A DNA stretch of 64,000 nt, from NCBI RefSeq assembly GCF_003073045.1, contig NC_037600.1, positions 15,516,352-15,580,351 of the forward strand. The letters run 5' to 3'. This document shows positions 13,614 through 23,620 of this stretch, one piece after another (position 1 is the stretch's first letter; every line of letters begins with the position of its first letter). The notes below the pieces were generated by a model, which was given only the letters and a program-made list of their open reading frames with translations, ran no database searches and was not told the DNA's origin. Both the position numbers and the translations under genes were made by a program. This stretch comes from Pomacea canaliculata (lineage: Eukaryota > Mollusca > Gastropoda > Architaenioglossa > Ampullariidae).

Positions 13614-14390
13614 GATTAAGAAAAACTTAGCAAAATAGAAACTATTCTCGTTATTATACTGGTTAGATTCTAGCCGATGATAAATTTTCCACTTCTTCTC
13701 ATATTTGGAATTAAACGTTATAATGTCTCGTCATCCTTTCCTTTGGTAGATTTTCTTGCACATGTATTTGTTTACTTTTACTTTGTTGTTGTATCACTTA
13801 TCAATGAAAGGTCTTTTAATACGTCTTTTAACTTTTTCAGCTTCTTTGTCGTGTTTCCTCCACATCACTTTTGTGAAATATCATCCAGCAAAACTACACG
13901 GTCATTCCCAGAAAATAAAGTAGTCACATTCGACTCTCTATAACTCACTGAATTTTCATTTCTGCTAAGATCAACTGGAGAGGTACGATGAAGTTTTAAA
14001 TGAGAGATACTTATCAAAAATGCTTTGGAAGCACAAAGTATCATTAAAGTGCAAAAGACAATTAGGAAAAAGATCCACCACGCGACGCGTCATTGTTTAG
14101 AATTTAATATTAAATTTATCATGTCAAAAAATTCGTATTTGTTATTTGAGCAGTGAGTACACTTTAAGAACACCTTATATTTCAGTGTTGTATTTCAGGC
14201 TAAAGACGAGATTCAATATTTGCAAATGGAACTCAGGATCTTCCATGAAGATAGCATGGTTCGATCAATTTACTGTGGTTGTAGTATAATGTTGAGATTT
14301 TGATGTCAAGTTCATTATTTTCCTTGCACATAAATATACTACTTTAAGGGCTTCACCCCACACACCTCTACTCACATACACACGAATCTG

Positions 14391-14391
14391 G

Positions 14392-14440
<49 letters not shown>
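14391..14440. repeat. (CA)n microsatellite
   Basis: A CA/CG dinucleotide run upstream (minus sense) of the KY-1 lead exon. The orthologous runs are at 28992-29060, 44568-44627 and 56490-56545. Confidence 0.9.
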
Positions 14441-15126
14441 TTTTCACTAATCATATGAATATTCACGGTATAATATTAAACGTATAAAAATAATGAAGTC
14501 ACATGAGTCTACCTGATTCATCTGTGAAAGTATGAGTAAACAAGAACTCTCAAACTTTTTATAACTTCCGCCGTGGCTTCCAGAGAATATGGCTGATCTG
14601 TCATCAGAAAATAAATCTTTGTTAAATAATAATCATTCTTCACTTAAATTGTTTCCTGTAAAATTCTACTTTACTCAGGGTGTACAGGAGGACGTTTGCT
14701 GCTACGGGTATCAAACCGTCGCACCATTGGGTTCGGACTCCATTGCTCTACGTTATCGGGTTTACCAACATGTCGAATTTCGGATGTACAGCAGACAACA
14801 TCTTGCAGCTATTAAGTCTGTTTACATAGGTATGAATAGAACGAATATTTGTTACAAAAGAGAAATAAATGTAACTAATAACTGAAAGAACAGTACTTAC
14901 TTGAATTTGCCTAGAGGTAGAGAGATATTTTTCATTCACAAGCCTTATATAGGTGCAGATAATGTTAGCTGATCTCTGTCTGTTGACATCCTAGTTAAAG
15001 CAAACCATCCGACTTAAAAAGTACTTCCAAATAACATTTTTTTTTTGTACACAGATACGTTAAAACCACAAAAATTGCCGTGAGTATAACAAGGGTGAGC
15101 TGCTATTAAGACAACACTCTACTTAA

Positions 15127-15198
15127 GTTTCTACCACTGGCCGCAGACTTCAGTGACATCAGATGTAAGCAGGACAGTTTGTATCTAAGTTTCACCAC
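15127..15198 (-). pseudogene. 72-bp candidate 5' exon, donor lost (U1)
   Basis: Same 72-bp block as 45330-45401, but the splice donor GTAAG has become TTAAG on the minus strand. See 45330-45401 for the case that this block is an exon. Confidence 0.35.
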
Positions 15199-15458
15199 CT
15201 TCCAAAAAGATAAATAATTTTCTCATTTCTTATAAGATAATGACTGCGCTGTTGTTGTTAGACTTTCAACATGATTATCTTAATTTTATATTGTTCACTC
15301 TCTATTAAGTCTTTAAACATGTCAGCGTGTGACTGTCATTTTCAAGAAACTGTCAGTGTCTTTGTTGAGAAAATAGAACAGAATGAATCACTGTGTTGTA
15401 GACAGCATGGGGCATCAGCTGGGATATCGCGTTATTAACGAGAAGTGGGGGTGGTGGA

Positions 15459-15590
15459 GGTTGTAACCGAGATCCGTACAGTCTGTTCAGATTCTCCGCT
15501 GTGACTTTGTCTAGGAAACATCCATATTTGGAATTGTACCATTGTAAATTTATTTGGAAATTCTCGATTATTAATAACATTATTTATTAA
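15459..15590 (-). other. Unit-edge 5' block, candidate exon (U1/U2 edge)
   Basis: The minus frame reads YNSKYGCFLDKVTAENLN as in the 45.7k copy. No convincing acceptor is visible, so exon status is uncertain. Confidence 0.35.
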
Positions 15591-15599
15591 TACTGAATT

Positions 15600-16385
15600 C
15601 CTTGTAATTTGTTATTGTGGATACGCGCTGAGGTCGGAGTCAATTAAAGTATAATTAGCAATTTAGTGTGAGTTGCATGTACCCGTAATTGGGTGAGTTA
15701 GTAAATCTGTCACGAGTGTGATTTCGCTCCAGGCAACGGCAATCAACCTCTGACCATCTTCGCGTGCTCAAGCCCCGTGTTAATGTCTACTGATAATATT
15801 AAGCTCCTCCTTTCTAACAGTGTTAAAAAACCTTAAACCTGTTTTAGAGGTTCATAGCGAGATAAAGCAAGAAAAATCAATGTTTAGCTTGATTACGGAA
15901 GCTTTTACAAAAACCGAAGAGGAAATCTTTATCTTTGCGGGCTGTGGGGTATGCGACACATGTGTAGGAGTGAAGTGGTTTACTGTGCAATTTTACTAAC
16001 AGTTCTTCTAAACTCGCAGCTAAACTCCAGGTCAGGACCCTGCACCCTACATGTGCAGACTACCTCTCAAAGTGGATAATGTTTCCAGTCGCGTGTTGTT
16101 TTTGTAAAATTAGCAGACATGGAATTTCCAGAAAGTAAATATGTCTAGAGTCATGTCCCTTCAGATAATTTGGTTGATCTTTGGTCTTTTTTGTCATGTC
16201 CCCCGATTTATATTGATTTCAGGTTTTGTTCTCTTTGCAGCACCGTAACCTGTATTTTGACTAATGTATTTGACTATGCCAATGTCGTTTCCACCTGTAG
16301 ACCCCATCTTCAAAATCTCTCGTTGATGCGTAGGATGTGCTCCTAAGAAACATTTTGCACACCTGTTTCTCCAACCCTTCTGTGA
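15600..16385. other. Unit spacer between 5' block and exonuclease-like exon (U2)
   Basis: No gene seen. It aligns closely to 45.8-46.6k and 59.0-59.8k, with several single-base losses in this copy. Confidence 0.5.
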
Positions 16386-16390
16386 ATCAG

Positions 16391-16552
16391 TTTATACAAT
16401 GTACAATAGTCTATACAATGTAAACAGTCTATAAAGTGTACAACAGTCTAAAAACGAACACTAGTCTATACAGAATACACCAGCTTATACAGTGTAAACA
16501 AGTCTGTACATTGTACAATAGTCTATGAAGTTTACTTTAGTCTTTACATTGG
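16391..16552. repeat. 18-20 bp minisatellite (U2)
   Basis: About eight tandem units of an 18-20 bp motif of the form tgtacaatagtctatacaa, with variants such as tgtaaacagtctataaag. It lies immediately 3' of the stop codon of the exonuclease-like exon on the minus strand. Confidence 0.85.
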
Positions 16553-16574
16553 CTTTGTAGACAACCTCAGGATA

Positions 16575-17138
16575 TCAGCTTGCAGACCTCTTCTGTTTTA
16601 TCAATGCGTCTTTCACACCCTCACGGATGTACTCGAGATCAAATGAATGTCTGTAAACTACTTCCGGTGTAACAGATGGCAGGTCAAGAATTCGCTTTAA
16701 CGATGTGACGTCATTCATGCCCACGTGAGCGGCGTAGGACTCCCTGAAGAGATGTTGGTACAGAGTGATCTGCCTGTAGGATGGCAGGCCCGGGAAGACA
16801 TCTCTAAACAGAGGCAGGGTGTCCACATAGCCTGTCACCTTCTTCTCCAAGTCCACCATCCTGTCACAGGATTTGACGGCGTTGAAGAGAACGAGACAAC
16901 CAAACCGTTTACAGTTGTGACCAGTGTGACAGGCTCATCGCCTAGAAACTCCAGAAACTCAGCCAGAGCCTGGTGTATGGTCACGGCATGCACCTGCCTG
17001 CCCTTATGATACAAGCCACCTTCAGCAAACTTCAGTCCACTGACAATTTCTGCTTGAACCTCAATCGGCTCTCTAAATCATTTTGGTTCAAGATTTTCAA
17101 CTTTCAATAGTGTACAGTTTGGGTAGGCTGCTATAATT
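16575..17138 (-). pseudogene. DEDDh-exonuclease-like exon, frameshifted (U2)
   Basis: Same exon as 46787-47369. The C-terminal part is open from Met-Val-Asp-Leu-Glu through GYVDTLPLFRDVFPGL, the AAHVGMNDVTSLKRIL motif and the same end KQKRSAS-stop. Upstream, a 4-bp loss relative to U4 (near 16.92k) breaks the frame in the GHN region, and further bases are missing near 17.06-17.08k. The acceptor cctacag at 17139 is conserved. The GYVDT and His-x5-Asp motifs remain. Confidence 0.7.
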
Positions 17139-17498
17139 CTGTAGGAAAAATAAATGGACTTAATATATAAAAATATGACTTAAGAAAGATTATAGTTTGT
17201 ATTTTTTAAAGCCCATCGTGTTTGAATCAGTAAAGAAAACGACATTATTTTATGTATAGAAATTTGTCTTATAAAATCTGTTATCACGCAAGAGAGTATC
17301 GACAGACGACACGGCTACAACCACTCGTTCCTTCTAACAACTCACAACATCCTTAAAAACGTTAAAGCAGATAACAAATATGACATGACACATCTGTGCA
17401 CCCCGGGGTAAACAACTCAGGAACAGTTTGATCCTGCCTCGACATTCCAGTTTAGTCGATTACATGTACCTTGATATCGGTTATGACCTTTCAACCTT

Positions 17499-17650
17499 TC
17501 GGTTCGCTCGCTGGCTCAGTGGTGAAGTGGTCGGGAAATCAGATGACTAGTCTCGTGACTAGACTCCACCCTAAAATATTGACGGACAAGGACAGTCTAC
17601 AAAGTGTGTCAACAGTGAACATACCTCTATTCAGGATTGTTGCTAACAAT
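17499..17650. repeat. Hairpin/SINE-like repeat, position 1 (U2)
   Basis: Contains ctcgctggctcagtggtga followed by the gggaaatcaga.gactagtctcgtgact block. The ggctcagtggt word resembles a tRNA-type A box, but no convincing B box follows. Confidence 0.5.
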
Positions 17651-18417
17651 GTTTTGACTTGATCATACGTTGATTCGGGTAAAACTGTTATTTTTGTGCC
17701 TCATTGTGAAACAAAAGTTTCTGTGCGACTGGTGTTAACACGAATATCTTTGCATTTATGTGTGTTATAATGATTTTGTTTTTTTGTTCCATCGCAACGT
17801 CCTTTTAAATGGTTGGTGTTATGTTTACTGTAGTAACAGTTGTAAGATATGCTTCAGCATTTACCGACTTAGTTTACAGCCATCAGTTAGAATGTATAAG
17901 GATATCAGTAAAAAAAATTTGTTTACAGGAAAACTGACGAATCACAGAGGAGAAGATAGCAGTGTGTAATAGTATAAAGACCTTAAAGCTACCACAAAAT
18001 CTTACCTACCTAGTCAGCTAATGATTTTCGTTATTGAAGACAACAATCCTTTTTATACATACCTATATGTAATAAACAGCACTATAAAGTGTATCTATAT
18101 TTATATGGGAAGAGCCATAGTTTTGCTGTATACAATTCTAACAAACAGTGCAGAAGTCCAGGTGTGAAGTCAGCTAGTACATGTCTGTACAGGTAGGAGT
18201 TTAATTTTAAAGTCATATCATTGTCATGTAGGTATTGCTATATATAGAGGCACACCTAACGGCGGTGGCTTTTAAAGAAGACGAGGTGTGTAACTATTCA
18301 AGCTGTAACCATTCAAACGATTTGTTTAATGAAGTCTGTGTTTCTCTCAGCAGTTATGCAGGAGGAAGATTGAGTCACCATACTTGTTTGCGAGATCTTT
18401 TTATACTAAACACTCGC

Positions 18418-18570
18418 AAAACACATCGATCCTGCCTCGAGATTCTGGTCAATTCTCGGTCAGCTTTTGCGATGACCATGGTCGAGTCAGCGCAATTTTT
18501 TTGTCTTGATGGCTCAGTGGTGACGTGATCTGGAAATCAGGTGACTAGTCTCGTGACTAAACACCAACCA
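18418..18570. repeat. Hairpin/SINE-like repeat, position 2 (U2)
   Basis: Begins cacatcgatcctgcctcgag and ends gactagtctcgtgactaaac. Near-identical to 31830-31985 in U3. Confidence 0.55.
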
Positions 18571-18655
18571 TACACAGCAAAGGGCAAAGGAAATGTACAT
18601 AAGTGCATTGTGTAAGTGTGTGTGTAAGTAAGAGAGGCACATCCGTCTATTGCAG

Positions 18656-19000
18656 GGGTGTTAAACACCCGGCCCGCGGGCCACATCCAGCCCGCCATGA
18701 AATTTTACCTGGCCCGCGAAAGATCTTTAATTAATCATTGTTAATGGCCCGGCGACGGTGACAGTTAGAAGGCAAAGAACAGAAAAGTTCCCGTCGAGCA
18801 CAGAAAGCGATGGGATGAGTTTAGTGAAGTTTGTACAGACCACCAACAGTGCACTGGTCAAGTTACCATCGCTTCTGTTGATGACCTGAAGGGATGGTGA
18901 AGGCGGGGCCCATAAATCTGACCTTTGACACGGGACACGCTGCCCTCAACACGGGCCGCGGGTCGAAGATTTTTACTACCTGTTAACTTCCCTGAATCGG
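18656..19000. mobile_element. hAT-like GC-rich element (U2)
   Basis: Starts caggggtgttaaacacccgg and continues cccgcgggccacatccagcc; the right part contains acgggccgcgggtcgaagat, which looks like a degraded inverted copy of the start. U1 has the same element at 4746-5110. U3 has different sequence from the equivalent point (about 32.06k). Confidence 0.5.
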
Positions 19001-19540
19001 TCCGAGATCAAAGGGTGACTAGGGTCAAGCCACTTGTATGTATGCAGTTTCTCTCGTCGTTAATAAAATTTGAGCTAGTTAATAAGTTAATAAGACAAAA
19101 ATGAGTAGTGACGTACATGTACTGATGATTGTTTTCCTTTCCAGAGAGCAGACCTAAGTCTACTGAAATTCCTCTGTGCGCTTTGAAATAGAGAAATTTG
19201 AAGCCACCAATCAGCTATTTTATCCTCGCAATGAAAAAGAAAGTTCTTGTATGTGAAAACAAGTCGCGAGGTCTACTGAGTGCTACTTTTACGCTAGCGC
19301 AAGTTTTATTTAGTCATCTGACAATGACAAGCCAGAAAAAAACATTGCAGTGTAATGCTTACCAAAAACAGCAAACAAAACTTACAGTCTAAATAATTGA
19401 AAAATGCAGTGGAAGAAAATTCAAAGTATTGTAAGAAAATTATTAGTTGTAATGAGATATGATTCAGCCCTACAAAGTCTTAACATGAAAATCAGATCAG
19501 GGGTCCAAGCCAACACTTTTCAGAATAAGTTTAATTTTTT

Positions 19541-19569
19541 ATCATCATCATCATCATCATCATCATCAA
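19541..19569. repeat. (ATC)n microsatellite
   Basis: About nine copies of atc; U4 has a short version near 48030-48041. Confidence 0.9.
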
Positions 19570-19649
19570 TATTTGTATTAAATCTGAGGTCTCTTACACA
19601 TGTCTCTAAGAGGCAACAAGCGAAAAAAATTAAAATTAGGTACAGATTG

Positions 19650-20335
19650 ATAATATACTGATAATGTAGCAATGCCGTAAAACCAAAGAAACAGCGGGAA
19701 AACAGAAAGTACACTGGTTCTTAAAACATACAGTGATTACATACATTTTAATTATGTGGATCAAGGAATTTTAACTTGTCTAAATGGTAATACGAATAGA
19801 ATAGAATAAACACACATGTAAGTTTTTTTCATGAATAAAACCTGTAAACAGTCAAAAGTGGAGTAATAGTCTGTATAAAAAACAAAAGACAAAAGTCTTT
19901 CAGGCTCTTACTGATAAACAAAATCGAGTGTTGGTAACAAATGAAGTCACCTAAATAAGTTGTAAAATTCTTCCAAACAACAACAACACCACTAATATCA
20001 TTCTCGAATGAAAAAACTGCGAAGCTTTAGCCTGTTCTGTGATAAATACCCAGAGGCAAGGAGATCAGAAGTAAAAAATAGGTAATGTGGAGAAATTTGT
20101 CTAAATGGTGACACAAAACAAATATAATATAATCAGCACAAATGTCAGCTTTTTTCTTCTCATGAACAATTCGCTGTAAACAGTCAACGATGGCGCCATA
20201 GTCGGTATAAAAGCTAAAAGAAAAAATTTTTTGAAGGCTTGAGTTGATAAACAAAACGAAATGTCAGTAAGATATAGAGTCACTGAAATAAGTTGTAAAA
20301 TCCTTCCTGAAAAATTGATTAAGGGTCAGTCTCTT
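19650..20335. repeat. Internal direct duplication in the KY-2 3' flank
   Basis: Two diverged copies of a ~350-bp block, about 19.65-19.98k and 20.03-20.33k, share in order a tgtctaaatggt block, a ttcatgaa block, cctgtaaacagtc, gataaacaaaa and aaataagttgtaaaatcctt. The second copy abuts the KY-2 stop codon on its 3' side. U3 has the same pair at about 35.4-35.8k and 35.85-36.2k. Confidence 0.6.
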
Positions 20336-20422
20336 ACCAAAGCATTTAACACTTGGTCATGAGTAGGGGAGACAAGTCACAGCCTCTGTCTGCATCGTTC
20401 ATGTTCTTCATTCTGTACGGAG

Positions 20423-23400
20423 TTAGTTTCTCCTTTTGAGACTTCCTTTAGTTCGGTAAAAGGTGATCTTCTCCATGCACTGGAAAAGTAAGATGTTACG
20501 AATCATTTTCGTATGACTCTGTGGTATAAAATTGTCTAGTTTTAAGCGTTGTAGTCTGAAATACAGTTTTTGGACTTACTTGTTTCTTGAGTGTTTCTAT
20601 TGACCTGTACTCGGCAAACGTCCCGACAGCTCGTTCCAGCTTCTGTGTTGCCAGATCTACCCGCTCTCGGGTAAGCGAGGACTTGTCCACACTGTTTACA
20701 TTCTTTATCAGTTGTTTTTCGTTTGTTTCTTTCAGTTTTGCATTGACCTTCTGCCACGTCTGTTGAAAACCAAAAAGTTTTGTTTCTCAGCCACTAACTG
20801 AAGCAAAGAAAACCTCTAAAGCAGCGGTTCTCAACCTGTGGGGCGCGACCCCCTGGGGGGTCGCGACGTGCCTACAAGGGGGTCGCGAAGGTGGTCCTTT
20901 TTAAAAAGTTTCTTATACCGGTATTAGTGAAATTAGCTTAGATTGTGTAACTGAGTGGTGAGGGCGATCAAACTCCAAATCTCCTCCCTATTCAAGTACA
21001 CTGTCTCGGCAATGCAGTGACTTCTCACTTCCAAAACTCAAAACACAATCCCCCTCTCAAACAATTAAGCCTCCAATCTCCTCCTCTCGTCTTTTGCCCT
21101 CTCTCTCCCCAATCTCTCATCGCTGACTCCCCTCTCCTCTCCAGTCACACCTCTCTCTTTTTTTTTTTTAAAAAAAAAACAACATCTAAACGGCATGCAT
21201 TCAGGAAACGTCCATCATTCACACCCTTTCGCGTCGCACGTGCTCCTAGTACTCTAGGTCCCTGACAGAAGGCCATGACCAGACAGTGCGGGGTGGGGCT
21301 TAAGAACGACCGATGACTGCTAATGGCAATATTTATCGACAATGTTTCAGAAGCTGAACGTTGTGAATACGTCTCTGCAAGGGAAAGTCACCACCATATT
21401 ACAAACAACTGACAAGATGAATGCTTTCGTCCGAAAAATTCGTTGTGGACGCAAAAGATACGCCAAGAAAATATTTTGATATGTTTCCGTGCTTGTGTAA
21501 GTGCAAGGCTGACAACGTTGAATCTTGATCAGGTGAAGAATGTAATTATTGCCCATCTAAACGGACTGCAAGAAAGGTTTCAGCATTACTTCACTGAAAT
21601 TGATGTGACTAAATACGATTGGATTCGTAATCCATTTCTGGCTGATCCTAGCACAATCGGGTTGTCCACGGAAGAAGAAGAGCAGCTCATCGACCTTTCG
21701 AGTGACCAATCCCTGAAAATGGTCTTCCAAACAACACCAGTGCCAACATTCTGGATTAGCGTCAACGGTGAATATCCTCTCCTTTCTGAGAAAGCAATGA
21801 AAGTTCTGCCATTTTCAACTTCGTATATGTGTGAGCAAGGATTTTCATAAGGTGACCAGACGTTTCGGGGGCGAAAGCGGGACACGTGCCGATGATGGTG
21901 TCGTCACCGTCAAAAAAACGCTGAAAAAAGTGATTTTTAAAAACAACCGGGACATTCGATGGACTTGCCAGAAAGCCAGAAAGCGGAACATTGGGCGTCC
22001 CGCCCGATGAGCAGGCGGGACACGAGGTCAAAAGCGGGACTGTCCCGCCTAAAGCGGGACGTCGGGTCACCTTAATTTTCAGCATTGGCAGCACTGAAGT
22101 CTCAGTACAGAAATCGTGTGGACGCAGAGGCTGAGCTGCGAATAGCAGTGGGTACGAACATCGCACACAGGTTCGCTTCTCTATGCAACAGCAAGCAGGC
22201 TCAACCTTCTCATTAATCAAAGTGAGTGTCCAATAAAATAATATTTATCAGCACCACAGAATTTGCTTTAGTAAAATTTCATTAACAGTTATACTTCTTG
22301 CAGATACGAACTTTGTTCTTCCGTTGATTTCCTCGACGCGGCGTTCGAGGTTAGCTAAGGCTCCCCCCTCTTCCACCGACCTCGCTGGCTAAGGGGGGTC
22401 GCGGACGTACCGGTGTTCGTCAGGGGGGTCGCCACAAGTAAAAGGTTGAGAACCGCTGCTCTAAAGCATCCTTACGTTGGTATATTAAACACATGCATAA
22501 ACACAGTGTTTCTGTACAAAAGCAACAATAGAATTATTAATACAATCTTTTATCACTACTGTAAGCAATAAAACTACAAAAAGTCTTATCGCTGAATACA
22601 TTATGGTTCAGTAGTGTATTTCTTTGTTTCATTTTAACTGCTGGTATCCCAAGATATGACTCTTGTGAAAACGACGAAGAAAAGAAAAGATGAAAGTGAG
22701 TTGTACTTGAGCAGTTTTAAATCTCACAAGCAAAATAACAATAAAGCTTAATTTTAATCACATTTCCCGTCTTCTTGATACTCAGCCTGAACAACTACAC
22801 AATGATTTCAAGGTTATACCGTATCATCTTGGAGCCTGTACATTTATATATGTATTTATGTATATTTATGTATATATTATGTACACCGTGTACTCACGTC
22901 AAGTTCCTCCTCGCTTTCTCCAATCAGAATAAAGGCTGCAACGATGACGTCACAGACGTGGTCTGGAGGTCTTCCCTCAGTCACCTCGTCTTTTTTTTTC
23001 CTGAGGGACTGCACCATCTTTTTCATTTCTTCCTGGCATGCCTCGAACCAAGCCTGGTCCTGAGCCATTTTACTGACACAGGTGTTGTCTATTTTCTTGA
23101 AGCAAGCACGGAGTTCCTCCAAGTTATTACTTTTAACGGCCTTCTCCATTTCTGCACAGATAAATTGTATACAGATACACATACCCACATCTACACATAC
23201 AAACCAGGTGCAGAAAAAGCCACGTGTACCAGCTACGTGAGTTCCTAGTGTTTTTTCTTCATGTCTATACTGTCAACACATAATCAAAAGATTTATTTAG
23301 GTTTGAAAATACTTCTTCGTACCCTTCTGACACAATGTCACTAGAATTTTCTTGGCGTTCTCAATTTCTCTTTTGTTCTGAAGGTTTGCAGCCATGCAGT

Positions 23401-23620
23401 TTCTGATGCTCCGATTCAGCTCATCCATGTTTCCTTCCTGTGCAGAAACACGCACTTCCTGTGTCATACGTTTGTAGCACGTTTCCTTGGCTCGTATTCT
23501 TTTGTCTAGTATCGGGTCTTTAATATCAGCCCTCTCGTCCCTTGAGGCAACTTTCCCTAACATCTCCGCGTCATCCTTGCCAACAGAGACCCATGCATCT
23601 TCATAGAACTGTAATTTTCT
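20423..23620 (-). CDS. KY-2 helical tail, dynein-stalk-like
   Basis: Four exons encode mostly charged helix. The first holds an A..GNMDELN..I..C unit; the second begins EMEKAVKSNNLEELRACF, a second such unit, and reaches RPPDHVCDVIVAAFILIG. The third runs on as TWQKVNAKLKETN..LI and VNSVDKSSLT. The series PP..V..V..A...L-G, then W..V...L, then a D-K/L run, resembles the coiled-coil stalk segment of dynein heavy chains; this is pattern resemblance, not a database result. The last exon adds 18 residues ending SLKRRN before TAA. The second exon has one Lys more than KY-3 and KY-5. Confidence 0.75.

Larger units (their letters stand above)
20814..22466. mobile_element. hAT transposon insertion with 8-bp target duplication
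   Basis: The element runs 20822-22458 (1637 bp), flanked by CTCTAAAG on both sides (20814-20821 and 22459-22466). Its ends are inverted repeats: left cagcggttctcaacctgtgg, right matching ggttgagaaccgctg, followed inward by GGGGGGTCGC-type sequence on both sides. U3 has the empty site near 36705 (acctctaaagcatcc), so insertion postdates the U2/U3 split. It lies in the intron between two helical-tail exons of KY-2 and is on no exon. Confidence 0.95.

Noticed and set aside
16725..17009. Plus-strand frame of 94 residues across the exonuclease-like exon
   Set aside because: Shadow of the minus-strand domain; not conserved in frame between U2 and U4.
17499..17650. tRNA gene suggested by ggctcagtggtga
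   Set aside because: No acceptor stem, anticodon loop or B box could be matched. Treated as a SINE-like repeat.
20423..20479. Reading the KY gene through into the exonuclease-like exon as one fusion protein
   Set aside because: The last KY exon joins in phase 0 and ends in TAA (TGA in KY-5), in all readable copies. The exonuclease-like exon lies beyond that stop and is absent from U3 although KY-3 is intact.
21586..22220. Minus-strand open frames opposite the hAT transposase
   Set aside because: They are shadows of the plus-strand transposase, which has the recognisable dimerisation-domain signature.
22775..23248. 157-residue plus-strand frame with hydrophobic runs (also 37052-37519)
   Set aside because: Opposite strand of the helical-tail exons. 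The hydrophobic segments come from reading Lys/Glu-rich helix codons backwards, not from membrane helices.
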